Below are positions 27,303-36,958 of a stretch of 64,000 nt of DNA, piece by piece. The position numbers and the translations under genes were made by a program. Within the stretch, counting starts at the first letter, position 1; every line of letters begins with the position of its first letter. Under the pieces are notes generated by a model, which was not told where the DNA came from, did no database searches, and worked only from the letters and a program-made list of their open reading frames with translations. Source of the stretch: Flammeovirga pacifica (lineage in GTDB: Bacteria > Bacteroidota > Bacteroidia > Cytophagales > Flammeovirgaceae); the NCBI RefSeq assembly GCF_000807855.2, contig NZ_JRYR02000001.1, positions 1,543,881 through 1,607,880 of the forward strand. The letters run 5' to 3'.

Positions 27303-30119
27303 TTATCTACTTAAATATAAGTTTCTTCTAGAGTAAATATCTAAGAAGAACTCATCCTTTAATGAATCAATGAAGTAAATTGCTTCACCTGTAGATTTCA
27401 TTTCAGGTCCTAATTGCTTATCAACGTTAGGGAATTTATCGAAAGAGAATACTGGAATTTTGATTGCATAACCTTCTTTCACAGGTTTGAAATCAAAGTC
27501 AGTCACTTTCTTATCACCTAACATTACTTTTGTAGCGTAATTTACATAAGGTTCTTGGTAAGCTTTACAGATAAATGGAACTGTACGTGATGCACGAGGG
27601 TTAGCCTCAATGATGTACACTTTATCATCCTTAATAGCGAACTGAATATTTAGTAAACCTTTTGTTTTTAATGCCACTGCAATACGCTTAGTGTAATCTT
27701 TGATTTGTTCAATCACTAAATCACCTAAGTTGTAAGGAGGAAGAACTGCATATGAGTCACCAGAGTGAATACCTGCAGGCTCGATATGCTGCATAATACC
27801 AACGATGTACACATTTTCTCCATCACAAATTGCATCAGCTTCCGCTTCAATAGCTCCATCCAAGTAGTGATCAAGGAGTACCTTGTTACCAGGGATGTCG
27901 CGAAGTGTTTCTACAACATGTTGCTCTAACTCTTCCTCATTAATTACAATCTTCATTTTTTGACCACCTAATACATAAGAAGGTCTCACTAGAAGAGGGA
28001 ATCCTAAGTCTTCTGCTTTCTCTAATGCTTCATCAGCAGTTTCGATTACATCAAATTTAGGGTAAGGGATGTTATTTTCTTTCAACAACGTTGAGAAGCT
28101 ACCTCTATCTTCAGCCAAGTCAAGTGCTTCGTAAGAAGTACCTAAAATCTTGATACCATATCTAGTTAATTTTTCAGCAATTTTCAAGGCAGTTTGACCA
28201 CCTAACTGAACAATTACACCTTCTGGATTTTCATGAAGGATGATTTCGTAGATATGCTCCCAGAATACTGGCTCGAAGTATAATTTATCTGCAATATCAG
28301 GGTCAGTTGACACTGTTTCAGGGTTACAGTTGATCATGATTGTCTCATAACCAGCTTCCTTAGCAGCTAATACACCGTGTACACAGCAGTAATCAAACTC
28401 AATACCTTGACCAATACGGTTAGGTCCTGCACCTAATACAACAACTTTTTTCGTTTTTGTTTTTGGTGATTCATTCTCACCATCAAAAGTAGAGTAGAAA
28501 TATGGAGTTTTTGCTTCAAATTCAGCAGCACATGTATCTACAAGTTTCCATTGACGTTTGATATCAAAATCTTTGAATCTCTTATCAAATACTTGTGATT
28601 CAAGGCAACCTAATAAGTGAGCGATTTGACGATCGCCAAAACCTTTTTGTTTTGCTTCTAATAGAAGATCTTTACTGATTTCTTCTAGTGTAGTTTCTTG
28701 GATCTTTTTCTCAACAAGAACAAGATCAAGAATTTGACGTAAGAACCACTTATCGATTTTAGTAACATTACGAACTGTACGCATTGCGATACCCAATTTC
28801 ATGGCATCCCAAATTCTAAACAGACGGTCCCAAGATGGATGTTCTAATCCGTGTAAGATTTCTTCTTGGTTTGTTACTTCTTTTCCGTCCGATCCAATTC
28901 CATTACGCTTAATCTCTAAAGATTGACAAGCTTTTTGTAATGCTTCTTGGAAAGTACGACCGATACCCATAACCTCACCTACTGCCTTCATTTGAAGACC
29001 TAGTTCACGGTTAGCACCTTTAAATTTATCGAAGTTCCAACGAGGGATCTTAACAATTACATAGTCTAATGCAGGCTCAAAGAACGCTGATGTAGTACCT
29101 GTAATTGGGTTTTTCAATTCGTCTAAGTTGTAACCAATGGCTAACTTAGCAGCAATCTTAGCGATTGGGTAACCTGTAGCTTTAGATGCTAAGGCAGATG
29201 AACGAGATACACGAGGGTTAATCTCGATACCGATAATTTCATCATCATTAGGAGAAACTGAGAACTGTACGTTACAACCACCTGCGAACATACCGATACC
29301 ATTCATCATCTTGATCGCAAGATCTCTCATTCTTTGATAAACTGTATCTGGTAGTGTTTGAGCTGGAGCAACTGTAATAGAGTCACCAGTGTGAACACCC
29401 ATTGGGTCAAAGTTTTCGATTGAACAGATAATGATTACATTACCAAGATCATCTCTTAACAATTCCAATTCGTATTCTTTCCAACCTAAAATAGATTGTT
29501 CGATAAGCACTTCGTGTACTGGAGACATCTCCAAACCTCTTTTTAATGCTTTCTCGAAATCTTCAGGGGCATTTACAAAACCACCTCCTGAACCACCTAG
29601 AGTAAATGATGGTCTAATTACTAGTGGGAATCCAATTTCTTGAGCAATCTCTTTTCCTTCAAGATAAGATTTTGCAGTACGTCCTTTACACACACTAACG
29701 CCAAGCTCAAGCATTTTCTGACGGAACAACTCACGGTCTTCTGTAGTTTGGATGGCATCGATATCTACACCAATGATCTCTACTCCGTAGTCTTCCCAAA
29801 TACCTGCTTCTTGACAATCAATCGCTAAATTTAGTGCTGTTTGACCACCCATAGTTGGTAGTACAGCATCTATTTCATGCTTTTCAAGAATTTCAATTAT
29901 GGATTTCTTCTCAAGTGGACGAAGGTAGACATTATCTGCGGTCACAGGGTCTGTCATAATCGTCGCTGGATTCGAGTTAATCAATGTAACTTCGATACCT
30001 TCTTCTCTTAGGGAACGTGAAGCTTGAGTTCCTGAGTAATCAAACTCACAGGCTTGTCCAATAACAATTGGTCCACTCCCGATGATAAGTACCGATTTGA
30101 TGTGATTCTTTTTAGGCAT
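27303..30119 (-). CDS. carB: Carbamoyl-phosphate synthase large subunit, short form
   Basis: This ATP-grasp enzyme makes carbamoyl phosphate for arginine and pyrimidine synthesis from glutamine-derived ammonia, bicarbonate and two ATP. Both ATP-grasp halves are present: IGSGPIVIGQACEFDYSG at the start and VLGAGPNRIGQGIEFDYC near residue 560, each followed by NSNPATIMTDP- and NCNPETVSTDP-type blocks. It stops at 938 residues, right after MKSTGEAIYFIDS; Escherichia CarB has about 130 more residues forming an allosteric (MGS-like) domain. The terminator starts about 20 nt past the stop, so the domain is truly absent. carA is not in the window. Confidence 0.95.
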   Translation of the reverse strand: MPKKNHIKSVLIIGSGPIVIGQACEFDYSGTQASRSLREEGIEVTLINSNPATIMTDPVTADNVYLRPLEKKSIIEILEKHEIDAVLPTMGGQTALNLAIDCQEAGIWEDYGVEIIGVDIDAIQTTEDRELFRQKMLELGVSVCKGRTAKSYLEGKEIAQEIGFPLVIRPSFTLGGSGGGFVNAPEDFEKALKRGLEMSPVHEVLIEQSILGWKEYELELLRDDLGNVIIICSIENFDPMGVHTGDSITVAPAQTLPDTVYQRMRDLAIKMMNGIGMFAGGCNVQFSVSPNDDEIIGIEINPRVSRSSALASKATGYPIAKIAAKLAIGYNLDELKNPITGTTSAFFEPALDYVIVKIPRWNFDKFKGANRELGLQMKAVGEVMGIGRTFQEALQKACQSLEIKRNGIGSDGKEVTNQEEILHGLEHPSWDRLFRIWDAMKLGIAMRTVRNVTKIDKWFLRQILDLVLVEKKIQETTLEEISKDLLLEAKQKGFGDRQIAHLLGCLESQVFDKRFKDFDIKRQWKLVDTCAAEFEAKTPYFYSTFDGENESPKTKTKKVVVLGAGPNRIGQGIEFDYCCVHGVLAAKEAGYETIMINCNPETVSTDPDIADKLYFEPVFWEHIYEIILHENPEGVIVQLGGQTALKIAEKLTRYGIKILGTSYEALDLAEDRGSFSTLLKENNIPYPKFDVIETADEALEKAEDLGFPLLVRPSYVLGGQKMKIVINEEELEQHVVETLRDIPGNKVLLDHYLDGAIEAEADAICDGENVYIVGIMQHIEPAGIHSGDSYAVLPPYNLGDLVIEQIKDYTKRIAVALKTKGLLNIQFAIKDDKVYIIEANPRASRTVPFICKAYQEPYVNYATKVMLGDKKVTDFDFKPVKEGYAIKIPVFSFDKFPNVDKQLGPEMKSTGEAIYFIDSLKDEFFLDIYSRRNLYLSR

Positions 30120-30159
30120 TTTGCTATTCTTTAAAAAACATGTCTTAACACTCGGGATG

Positions 30160-30167
30160 CAAAACTA
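30160..30167 (-). promoter_or_regulatory. Candidate -7 box for carB
   Basis: The minus strand reads TAGTTTTG, fitting TAnnTTTG, 41 nt before the carB ATG. Confidence 0.4.
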
Positions 30168-30260
30168 ATCTTATTTGTAGAAAAAACATCATAAAAAATG
30201 GATAAAATCATCAAAGTAAAATTATAGTAAAAATTACTACACATTAACAAAAACTTCATC

Positions 30261-30268
30261 TATATTTG
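30261..30268 (+). promoter_or_regulatory. Candidate -7 box for hisF
   Basis: TATATTTG, an exact TAnnTTTG match, ends 24 nt before the hisF ATG. The upstream -33 region lacks a clear TTTG. Confidence 0.45.
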
Positions 30269-30291
30269 TATTTTTTCCAAAATCTACCTTT

Positions 30292-31053
30292 ATGCTAACA
30301 AAACGAATAATTCCTTGTTTGGACATCAAAGACGGTAAAACTGTTAAGGGTGTCAACTTTGTAGAATTAAGAGATGCAGGAGACCCTGTGGAGCTTGCAC
30401 AAATATATTCTGACCAAGGGGCAGACGAATTAGTATTTTTAGATATTACAGCTACAGTCGAAAAAAGAAAAACACTAATTGAATTAGTACAAAAAGTAGC
30501 CTCTCAAGTAAACATTCCTTTTACAGTTGGTGGCGGAATATCTACTATAGAAGATGTTTCTGCATTATTAAATGCCGGTGCTGATAAAGTATCAATTAAT
30601 TCATCCGCAGTAAAACGCCCTGAATTAATTAATGAATTAAGTAATGAATTTGGTGCACAATGTATCGTAGTTGCTGTAGACACTAGGTATGTAAACGGAG
30701 AGCATATTGTACACGTAAGAGGTGGTAGAACTCCGACAGAATTACGCACTATACAATGGGTACATGAGTGTCAGGAAAGAGGTGCTGGAGAGATACTTCT
30801 TACTTCTATGGATCATGACGGTACAAAAGCAGGTTTTGCAATTGAATTGACAAAAGAAATCTCGACAAGTCTAAATATTCCTGTCATTGCTTCTGGTGGT
30901 GCAGGCTTAGAAGAACACTTTATTGATCTTTTTTCTCAAAATGCCGCTGATGCAGCATTAGCTGCTAGTATATTCCATTTTAAAGAAATCAGTATTCCAG
31001 ACCTTAAACAACATCTAAGAGAAAATGATGTAGAGGTGAGAATTACACATTAG
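30292..31053 (+). CDS. hisF: Imidazole glycerol phosphate synthase, cyclase subunit
   Basis: 253 residues of a TIM barrel that, with HisH, converts PRFAR and ammonia to imidazole glycerol phosphate in histidine synthesis. Catalytic Asp11 is in PCLDIKDG, and the second catalytic Asp is in VVAVDTR near residue 130. Phosphate loops GGGIST and ASGGAG are in place. The gene is separate from any other his gene in this window. It is divergent from carB and followed by a hairpin at 31146. Confidence 0.95.
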   Translation: MLTKRIIPCLDIKDGKTVKGVNFVELRDAGDPVELAQIYSDQGADELVFLDITATVEKRKTLIELVQKVASQVNIPFTVGGGISTIEDVSALLNAGADKVSINSSAVKRPELINELSNEFGAQCIVVAVDTRYVNGEHIVHVRGGRTPTELRTIQWVHECQERGAGEILLTSMDHDGTKAGFAIELTKEISTSLNIPVIASGGAGLEEHFIDLFSQNAADAALAASIFHFKEISIPDLKQHLRENDVEVRITH

Positions 31054-31145
31054 TTTTTTGACAAGATGAACACATTCATTCACGAAAATTGTTAACATCG
31101 GAGTAATCTGAAATTGTTCATTTAACAAATATGTCTTATTATTGC

Positions 31146-31175
31146 ATCCACAAAAGAACACACTTTTTTGTGGAT
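31146..31175 (+). terminator. Hairpin downstream of hisF
   Basis: ATCCACAAAA and TTTTGTGGAT form a perfect 10-bp stem, about 93 nt after the hisF stop and upstream of panD. There is no long T-run after it, so it may be a weak terminator or a regulatory stem. Confidence 0.5.
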
Positions 31176-31291
31176 TTAGGTTTATTAATTGTATATCAGT
31201 CACTTAGAACAAACTTCTGTTTTTAAGTTTCGTATAATTGATTGTAGTAATTGTCAAACCTTATTCAGACATAAAGAATAAAACACTAACC

Positions 31292-31642
31292 ATGTATATT
31301 GAAGTTTTAAAATCGAAAATTCACAGAGTTAAAGTAACACAAGCCGAATTAAATTATGTAGGCAGTATTACAGTGGATGAGGATTTAATGGAAGCAGCCG
31401 ATATTATAGAAGGCGAAAAAGTTCAAATTGTAAATAATAACAATGGAGAACGCTTCGAAACTTATGTTATTACAGGAGAAAGAGGCAGTGGTACAATTTG
31501 CTTAAATGGTGCTGCAGCTAGAAGAGTACAAGTAGGTGATATTTTAATTCTTATTTCTTATGCTTTGATGAAACAAAAGAAAGCTAAAGAATATACACCG
31601 AAATTAGTTTTCCCTAATGATGACAATAAATTAGAAGATTAA
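31292..31642 (+). CDS. panD: Aspartate 1-decarboxylase
   Basis: PanD makes beta-alanine from aspartate for pantothenate synthesis. The 116-residue protein starts [16 protein letters not shown]; self-cleavage between Gly24 and Ser25 (YVGSIT) creates the pyruvoyl group. Lys9, Arg in TGERGSG and the GAAAR block are conserved. An upstream in-frame TTG at 31238 would add 18 residues not found in PanD, so the ATG at 31292 is used. It is monocistronic, ending at a strong hairpin. Confidence 0.95.
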   Translation: MYIEVLKSKIHRVKVTQAELNYVGSITVDEDLMEAADIIEGEKVQIVNNNNGERFETYVITGERGSGTICLNGAAARRVQVGDILILISYALMKQKKAKEYTPKLVFPNDDNKLED

Positions 31643-31663
31643 TCTTCTTAAGATAGATATTTT

Positions 31664-31710
31664 AAATTTGCCAACTTGATTTATTAAATTAAGTTGGCAA
31701 ATTTATTTTA
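31664..31710 (+). terminator. Terminator of panD
   Basis: AAATTTGCCAACTT and AAGTTGGCAAATTT form a perfect 14-bp stem followed by a T-rich tract. Confidence 0.85.
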
Positions 31711-31764
31711 TATTGAAGAAATTTTTCAATACCTCTTTTAAAAATCTGAGGTTACATTATCGTA

Positions 31765-32784
31765 ATGAATATTAAAGAAATACTTAAATATATTTTCTCA
31801 TTTTTTTTAGCGGGAGCGCTACTTTGGTTTGTATTAAAAGGCCAAGACTACGAGGAAATAAAAAAAACAATTATCACTTCTCATTGGCAGTGGCTTTTTG
31901 TTTCTGCATCTATTGCATTATTTAGTCATTATATTCGCGGTTTAAGATGGGGATTAATGCTAAAACCATTAAATCTAAAGACCTCTCAATCTAATTTATT
32001 TATGGCCACAATGAGTGGATACGCCGGAAATGTGGTATTACCTCGATTTGGCGAATTTTTTAGATGTGGAATTTTACAGAAGTTATCTGGAATCTCTGCT
32101 AAAACATCCTTTGGGGCTGTACTTATTGAAAGAGCCGTTGACATGATTGTATTCATCATTTTATTCGGCATAGCATTTCTAAGTCAATTTGATAAGCTTT
32201 ACAAAATGGTCACCCCCCACTTCGAAACGCAAGGGGATGCCATCGAAAAACGTTTCATTCTTTTAGGTGTATTTCTTTTTCTATTTATATTAATAGGTAT
32301 TGTCTTATTTTCCATCAGAAAAAGATTAACATCCACTGTCCTTTATAGAAAAATCCAATCCATGTTCATGGGAGTTTATGATGGAATGAGAGCCATTTTA
32401 AAACTAGAAAGAAAAGATCTTTATATCTACATGTTCTATACTTCTATTATTTGGGTTTGTTACTTTTTTATGTCATACGTGGTATTCTTTGTGTTAGACG
32501 ATACTTCTCATCTATCTTTAGGTGTAGGTTTCGTTATGATGATGATGAGTGGATTAGGTATGGTTATTCCAACTCCTGGAGGAACCGGTTCTGTTCACTT
32601 TTTTGCGACACAAACGTTAATGGCTTATGGAATTGCTGAATCAGAAGCTTCCTCTTATGCCTTAATCATGCATACCTCACAAACAATTTTAGTATTAGTA
32701 GTTGGCGGATTAAGTTCTCTAATTGCCAACCATAAACAAGGACATTCTCAAGAAGTAATTTTAAGCGAAAAAGATGCACTCTAA
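31765..32784 (+). CDS. Flippase-like membrane protein (LPG synthase TM region / UPF0104 family)
   Basis: 339 residues with about eight transmembrane segments, starting with KYIFSFFLAGALLWFVL. Family features include HYIRGLRWGLML, AGNVVLPRFGEFFRC, and a GMVIPTPGGTGSVHFF block near residue 270. Members resemble the membrane part of lysylphosphatidylglycerol synthase and are thought to move lipids or lipid-linked sugars; no aminoacyl-transfer domain is fused here. The stop overlaps the following heptose-1-phosphate adenylyltransferase gene by 11 nt, so the two are translationally linked, which hints at a role in envelope glycan synthesis. Confidence 0.85.
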   Translation: MNIKEILKYIFSFFLAGALLWFVLKGQDYEEIKKTIITSHWQWLFVSASIALFSHYIRGLRWGLMLKPLNLKTSQSNLFMATMSGYAGNVVLPRFGEFFRCGILQKLSGISAKTSFGAVLIERAVDMIVFIILFGIAFLSQFDKLYKMVTPHFETQGDAIEKRFILLGVFLFLFILIGIVLFSIRKRLTSTVLYRKIQSMFMGVYDGMRAILKLERKDLYIYMFYTSIIWVCYFFMSYVVFFVLDDTSHLSLGVGFVMMMMSGLGMVIPTPGGTGSVHFFATQTLMAYGIAESEASSYALIMHTSQTILVLVVGGLSSLIANHKQGHSQEVILSEKDAL

Positions 32785-33259
32785 AAATAAAATTGTCACT
32801 CTAGAAGACGCTCAAAAAATCCGTCAAGAATGGAAAAGCAATGGTGAAAAAGTAGTTTTCACCAATGGATGTTTCGACATTGTACACCTTGGCCATGTAG
32901 ATTACCTTGAGCAAGCCAGGTTAAAAGGATCTAAAATGATTTTAGGTTTAAATACTGATGACTCTGTAAAAAGGTTAAAAGGAGAAGAAAGACCTATTAA
33001 TAATGAGTACGCAAGAGCACGTTTATTAGCCGCTTTTGAGTTTATTGATATGGTCATTTTATTTGGTGATGACACTCCTCTAAACTTAATTTCTACACTA
33101 TTACCCGATGTATTAGTAAAAGGAGCTGATTACACTATTGATAATATTGTCGGTGCTAAAGAAGTGATGAATAATGGAGGGTCAGTAGAAACAATAACTC
33201 TAGTTGAAGGATTCTCAACTTCTTCAATTATTGAAAAGATAAGAAAACATGGTCTTTAA
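32774..33259 (+). CDS. rfaE2: D-beta-D-heptose 1-phosphate adenylyltransferase (RfaE2/HldE C-terminal type)
   Basis: 161 residues of a stand-alone nucleotidyltransferase that activates heptose 1-phosphate to ADP-heptose for lipopolysaccharide core or S-layer glycans. The HxGH motif is HLGH at residues 38-41 within TNGCFDIVHLGH, and the C-terminal STSSIIEKIRK is the equivalent of the ISSTxx motif. KGADYT and ERPINNEYARA also fit. There is no ribokinase half, so the kinase must be separate. It overlaps the upstream membrane protein gene and ends at a bidirectional terminator. Confidence 0.9.
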   Translation: MHSKNKIVTLEDAQKIRQEWKSNGEKVVFTNGCFDIVHLGHVDYLEQARLKGSKMILGLNTDDSVKRLKGEERPINNEYARARLLAAFEFIDMVILFGDDTPLNLISTLLPDVLVKGADYTIDNIVGAKEVMNNGGSVETITLVEGFSTSSIIEKIRKHGL

Positions 33260-33283
33260 GGATCATAAAAATATAAATCAAAA

Positions 33284-33317
33284 AAAATGCAGTGAGCTAA
33301 TAACTCACTGCATTTTT
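33284..33317. terminator. Bidirectional terminator between rfaE2 and the ACBP gene
   Basis: AAATGCAGTGAG and CTCACTGCATTT pair perfectly, with A and T runs on either side. Confidence 0.95.
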
Positions 33318-33569
33318 TTATCCTTCTAGTTGATTGACCAGAATGACATATTTTGATTCTGCATCTTCTGCAGACATCCCTTCAATGTTTTTCCATGCAT
33401 CCCATTTGGCATTGCCTTTAAAATCAAATCCTCCTGGACGTTCAGTATTCACATCACCTTCAGTTGCTTGTTTAAAAAAAGCGTAAAGCTTTAATAAATC
33501 ATCATTTGAAGGTCTTTCTGACAAATTGTTTACTCTAACTTGTGCGTCGTTAAATGCTTCAGAAGCCAT
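33318..33569 (-). CDS. Acyl-CoA-binding protein
   Basis: 83 residues of the four-helix ACBP family, which buffers long-chain acyl-CoA in the cytosol. The signature LLKLYAFFKQATEGD and the KWDAWKNIEGMSAEDAESKYV block are nearly textbook. ACBP is common in eukaryotes and patchy in bacteria, where it occurs in a number of Bacteroidota. It follows the DUF2147 gene after 34 nt and is probably co-transcribed with it. Confidence 0.92.
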   Translation of the reverse strand: MASEAFNDAQVRVNNLSERPSNDDLLKLYAFFKQATEGDVNTERPGGFDFKGNAKWDAWKNIEGMSAEDAESKYVILVNQLEG

Positions 33570-33603
33570 AAATAAAATTAATAGTTAAGGTGTAAATAAT
33601 ATA

Positions 33604-33996
33604 TTAAAGAGAATCGCGCATCCACAATTCTGTTCTTCCAAATAGTTTAATACCTACATATCCTCTCATTTTTAAAACATTAGGACCGGCATTTTGAATA
33701 CTCCCGCTATATGTTTTACCAGAATCAGGATCATAAACCTCTCCATCTTCCCATACGCCATTACCTTTGTATTGAAAATCCGAAAGCATAATCATGTTTT
33801 CTAACAACACTTCTCTTTTTGATGAATCAGGGTTTAACTTATCGATTCTAGGACCTCCATCCTCTTCTTTATCTCTAAGCATCCATACAATTCTACCTTG
33901 TGCTTTACCAGTATCATCGATCGTTATTTCTACCTTAGCATCTTTCAGTCCTGTCATCCAAATGCCTTCGATATTTTTTATTTGATTATCAGACAT
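33604..33996 (-). CDS. DUF2147 domain protein without a signal peptide
   Basis: 130 residues. IEGIWMT at the start, GRIVWM, DFQYKGNGVWEDGEVYDPDSGKTYSG and LKMRGYVGIKLFGRTELWMR are the DUF2147 core, a small lipocalin-like beta domain. Most family members are exported; this one begins MSDNQIKNIEG with no signal, so it should be cytoplasmic. The pairing with acyl-CoA-binding protein suggests, but does not show, a lipid-related role. Confidence 0.85.
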   Translation of the reverse strand: MSDNQIKNIEGIWMTGLKDAKVEITIDDTGKAQGRIVWMLRDKEEDGGPRIDKLNPDSSKREVLLENMIMLSDFQYKGNGVWEDGEVYDPDSGKTYSGSIQNAGPNVLKMRGYVGIKLFGRTELWMRDSL

Positions 33997-34109
33997 ATTT
34001 TATATGTTTAGAGTATTTTGTTAAGTATTCAGACTGAAAGTAGCAAATAAAATTCATATTATAAAAAGAATCATTCACTAAAAGATTTATATCATTATAA
34101 TATTAACCC

Positions 34110-34144
34110 AAAAAAAAGCACTTATCAAAAAATGATAAGTGCTT
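34110..34144 (-). terminator. Terminator of the susCDE unit
   Basis: On the minus strand AGCACTTATC and GATAAGTGCT pair and an eight-base T-run follows. Confidence 0.9.
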
Positions 34145-34199
34145 GAAAGTTAATTTACCAAATCAAAAAAATATTTTGATTACTAATGTATGCAATACT

Positions 34200-35279
34200 C
34201 TATATTGCTTCCATTGTATATTTATAACTTCCTTTAGATGGATCTAATATTAAAGTGATTTTGTAATTACCAGCACTCACTTGAATATTTGGACCTCCTT
34301 CAGAAAGTTCTCCCTCAGCTTCTCCTGCTCCTAAGTTAAAATCATCCCAAGAATGATTGGCTCTAAATTTCATTTCACCACTTGTTAAAGTAGTTTCAAT
34401 AGACCAAGAAGAAGTAGCTGGATCTAATGTCATTTTTGTTTCATCGTTCCAACCGTCAGGTGTTGCATCTCCAATAATACCCCATTCTACAGGGATCATT
34501 TCATAAGTAAGTTCATCAATATTTACTTTTAATTGATATTGATTAGGGTTACCCACAGGAATATCGCCACCCGAAGCAGATAAAGTACCTTCAGTATCAC
34601 CTACTCCATAATTGGTTCCGTCCCAGCTCTTGTCTGTAGAGATCTTGAAATTACCACCTATAATTTGTCCTTCTTCTTCTGCAGCCATCCAGAATGAATT
34701 CACATAATTTCCAGGTGCTTCATCATTATGGCTTATTACATCAGCATCATTATGACTCCATCCGTTGAAGTTACCCGCCAACCATAAAGTCGGTTGATAA
34801 CCTAAATAAGGAAGTACATCAAAATTAGCAAGAGAAGTTGATAATTTAGGGCTATTATCGTGTCCGTCTCCAATATAAGATTCCACTCTAATTGCAACTC
34901 TTACTGTTTCTAATTTACTTGGATCAACAACACCAGTAATAGTATTTACTGTCTTACTAATTTCTTTTTCTAGTAAAACCGTTGATGTTGCACTTGATGA
35001 AGCCACTGTAATTACTTCTTCGGTATCATAACCTTCTACAGAAGCAATAACATTATACTTATATTCTGTTGCTTTACCATAGTCAGCAGCAGACCACTCT
35101 AATGTGGAGAACTCATCTTCTTGAGTTTCCTCTGTAAATTCGTAATATTTATCTTCAGGTCCATTAATTAATTCTGGACCTATCCATGTATTTTCACCTC
35201 CAATTTGAGCTAACTCTTTGTCATTATTACAAGAGAAAATACTAAAGGCAATAACTGCTAAGATTAATAATTTTTTCAT
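34200..35279 (-). CDS. SusE/SusF-type outer membrane starch-binding lipoprotein
   Basis: 359 residues with a lipoprotein signal (FSIFSC, Cys about residue 17). Residues ~20-150 match the SusE N-terminal Ig-like domain (WTGPEL-type start and FSTLEWSAADYG). Two carbohydrate-binding-like modules follow, each with a GNF/GDA-x-x-GW start and an F-K/R-x-x-x-x-SWD-x-x-x-x-G-x-G/A-E-G block, duplicated at about 165-260 and 265-358. SusE-type proteins bind alpha-glucans on the cell surface. It is the last gene of the leftward susC-susD-susE unit. Confidence 0.85.
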   Translation of the reverse strand: MKKLLILAVIAFSIFSCNNDKELAQIGGENTWIGPELINGPEDKYYEFTEETQEDEFSTLEWSAADYGKATEYKYNVIASVEGYDTEEVITVASSSATSTVLLEKEISKTVNTITGVVDPSKLETVRVAIRVESYIGDGHDNSPKLSTSLANFDVLPYLGYQPTLWLAGNFNGWSHNDADVISHNDEAPGNYVNSFWMAAEEEGQIIGGNFKISTDKSWDGTNYGVGDTEGTLSASGGDIPVGNPNQYQLKVNIDELTYEMIPVEWGIIGDATPDGWNDETKMTLDPATSSWSIETTLTSGEMKFRANHSWDDFNLGAGEAEGELSEGGPNIQVSAGNYKITLILDPSKGSYKYTMEAI

Positions 35280-35321
35280 AACTATATATTTTTAAGGAAT
35301 TGATGCTTTCCACACCTCCTA

Positions 35322-36935
35322 TTAATATCCAGGGTTTTGGTTTAAATTAGGGTTAGCACCAATTTCTGATGCTGGAATTGGGTACAATTCATATTTTGAA
35401 TCCACATTATTGATACCATTTGGTGTAGATGTGTTTGTCCCTTTAAATGGCCAAGCCTCAACATTTTCCGATTTTGTAAATGAATTAAATCTTCTCAAAT
35501 CTTGACGTCTATGTCCTTCCCAATACAACTCTCTAGCTCTTTCTGCTAAAATATTCTTTAGGTTCATTTCTGGAGTCTGCCCTTGTCTATTAGCTCTAGC
35601 CCAAAGTTTAGCAAATACCCCTCTATCATGAGCACCATATTTTCTCACTTTGATTTCTGCCTGCATTAACATTGCATCAGCTACTCTAAATACAGGGAAG
35701 TTCACTTCAGCAAATGTTGCATCACCTGGATTGCCATTAGAGTCCACATTTCTAAACTTAGTTACTGGAACACCTTCACTAAATTCATAGAAATTAGACA
35801 CTTCTCTTGTATGACCATCACCATAAAAGAACAATGCTCTATCATCTGATACATTTTCAAAGTATTTATCCAAAGAAACTAAAGAACGGTTACCTCCCCA
35901 TCCTGGAGCGCCCATGTAATCTCTATCCATTCCACCACCTGTAGCTGCATTTATTAGGTAAGTCATACCACCCCATGTACGGGTCTGATTACCAAAATAA
36001 TTTATCGAGAAGATCACCTCATTAAACTCTTCGTAATTATCCATTAAGAATAATGACTGATAAGCTGATTCTTTATTTTTTGAATTTTCTGATAATGAAT
36101 ATCTATTCAATACTTGTTCTACATAAGTTTCTGCCTTATCTAAATAATCACTAGGAACTAATGCTTGATCCAAATAAACAGGAGCGTTTAAATACATTTT
36201 TGTCAACAGCATGTAAGCCACACCAACATTAGCTTGACCAAACATACTTTCATTCGTTTTCACTAATTTTTGCTCACTGTTTTCATCAATAATTGATTCT
36301 AATTCAGTAACGATATAATTGAAAAGTTCATTTCCATTATGCTTTGCTCCCCAAGGTGATGGTAGGTCTGAACCTACTGCATTCTCTTCAGTAACTTTAG
36401 GTACGCCATTTCCATATAAATCCAATGCATGCCAATAAGAATAAGCTCTTAAAAATCTAGCTTCTGCGATTTGACTATTTAAATCAAAAGAAGATGCATT
36501 ACAATCTCTAATGAATTGGTTAGCGATAGATATTTGATAAATTACTCTATAATATAAAGCCTCATTCAAAGTATTTGTTGCAGACCAAGTCATGGTAGAC
36601 ATATCAGGTTGTCCAGGATCACCCCAGCAATTTAATGCTTCATCGGTTGGTAATTCTTGAGCCTCCCAATATCTACGTAAATACTGAGACGCACCTTCAT
36701 CAATACCACCTAAATCTCCATTACCATCAGGTCCTTGCTGTCCAGTAACCGCATAACCTGCATATAATTTCGCAAGACCTTTATTATAATCTTCTACTGA
36801 TTGATATACTCTATCTTTAGTATCCACATTTGGATCTACAGGGATAGTATCTAATTGGTGTAAGCAAGACGTAAATGTAGTTGTTGCTAATACAGTTACT
36901 GCTGCTATATATTTTTTAAATGAATTAAATTTCAT
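35322..36935 (-). CDS. SusD/RagB-family nutrient-binding lipoprotein
   Basis: 537 residues with a lipoprotein signal (TTFTSC, Cys24). The helical TPR-like SusD fold is shown by RFLRAYSYWHALDLYGNGVPKVTEE and the C-terminal AERARELYWEGHRRQDLRRF block, followed by YPIPASEIGANPNLNQNPGY. SusD caps the SusC channel and delivers glycan to it. It lies 23 nt after susC and 42 nt before the SusE-type gene. Confidence 0.95.
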   Translation of the reverse strand: MKFNSFKKYIAAVTVLATTTFTSCLHQLDTIPVDPNVDTKDRVYQSVEDYNKGLAKLYAGYAVTGQQGPDGNGDLGGIDEGASQYLRRYWEAQELPTDEALNCWGDPGQPDMSTMTWSATNTLNEALYYRVIYQISIANQFIRDCNASSFDLNSQIAEARFLRAYSYWHALDLYGNGVPKVTEENAVGSDLPSPWGAKHNGNELFNYIVTELESIIDENSEQKLVKTNESMFGQANVGVAYMLLTKMYLNAPVYLDQALVPSDYLDKAETYVEQVLNRYSLSENSKNKESAYQSLFLMDNYEEFNEVIFSINYFGNQTRTWGGMTYLINAATGGGMDRDYMGAPGWGGNRSLVSLDKYFENVSDDRALFFYGDGHTREVSNFYEFSEGVPVTKFRNVDSNGNPGDATFAEVNFPVFRVADAMLMQAEIKVRKYGAHDRGVFAKLWARANRQGQTPEMNLKNILAERARELYWEGHRRQDLRRFNSFTKSENVEAWPFKGTNTSTPNGINNVDSKYELYPIPASEIGANPNLNQNPGY

Positions 36936-36958
36936 CTTGATTTCTATTTAACCGGTTA

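Noticed and set aside
27250-27303. Frameshift truncating carB
   Set aside because: The terminator begins about 20 nt past the stop, leaving no room for remnants of the allosteric domain.
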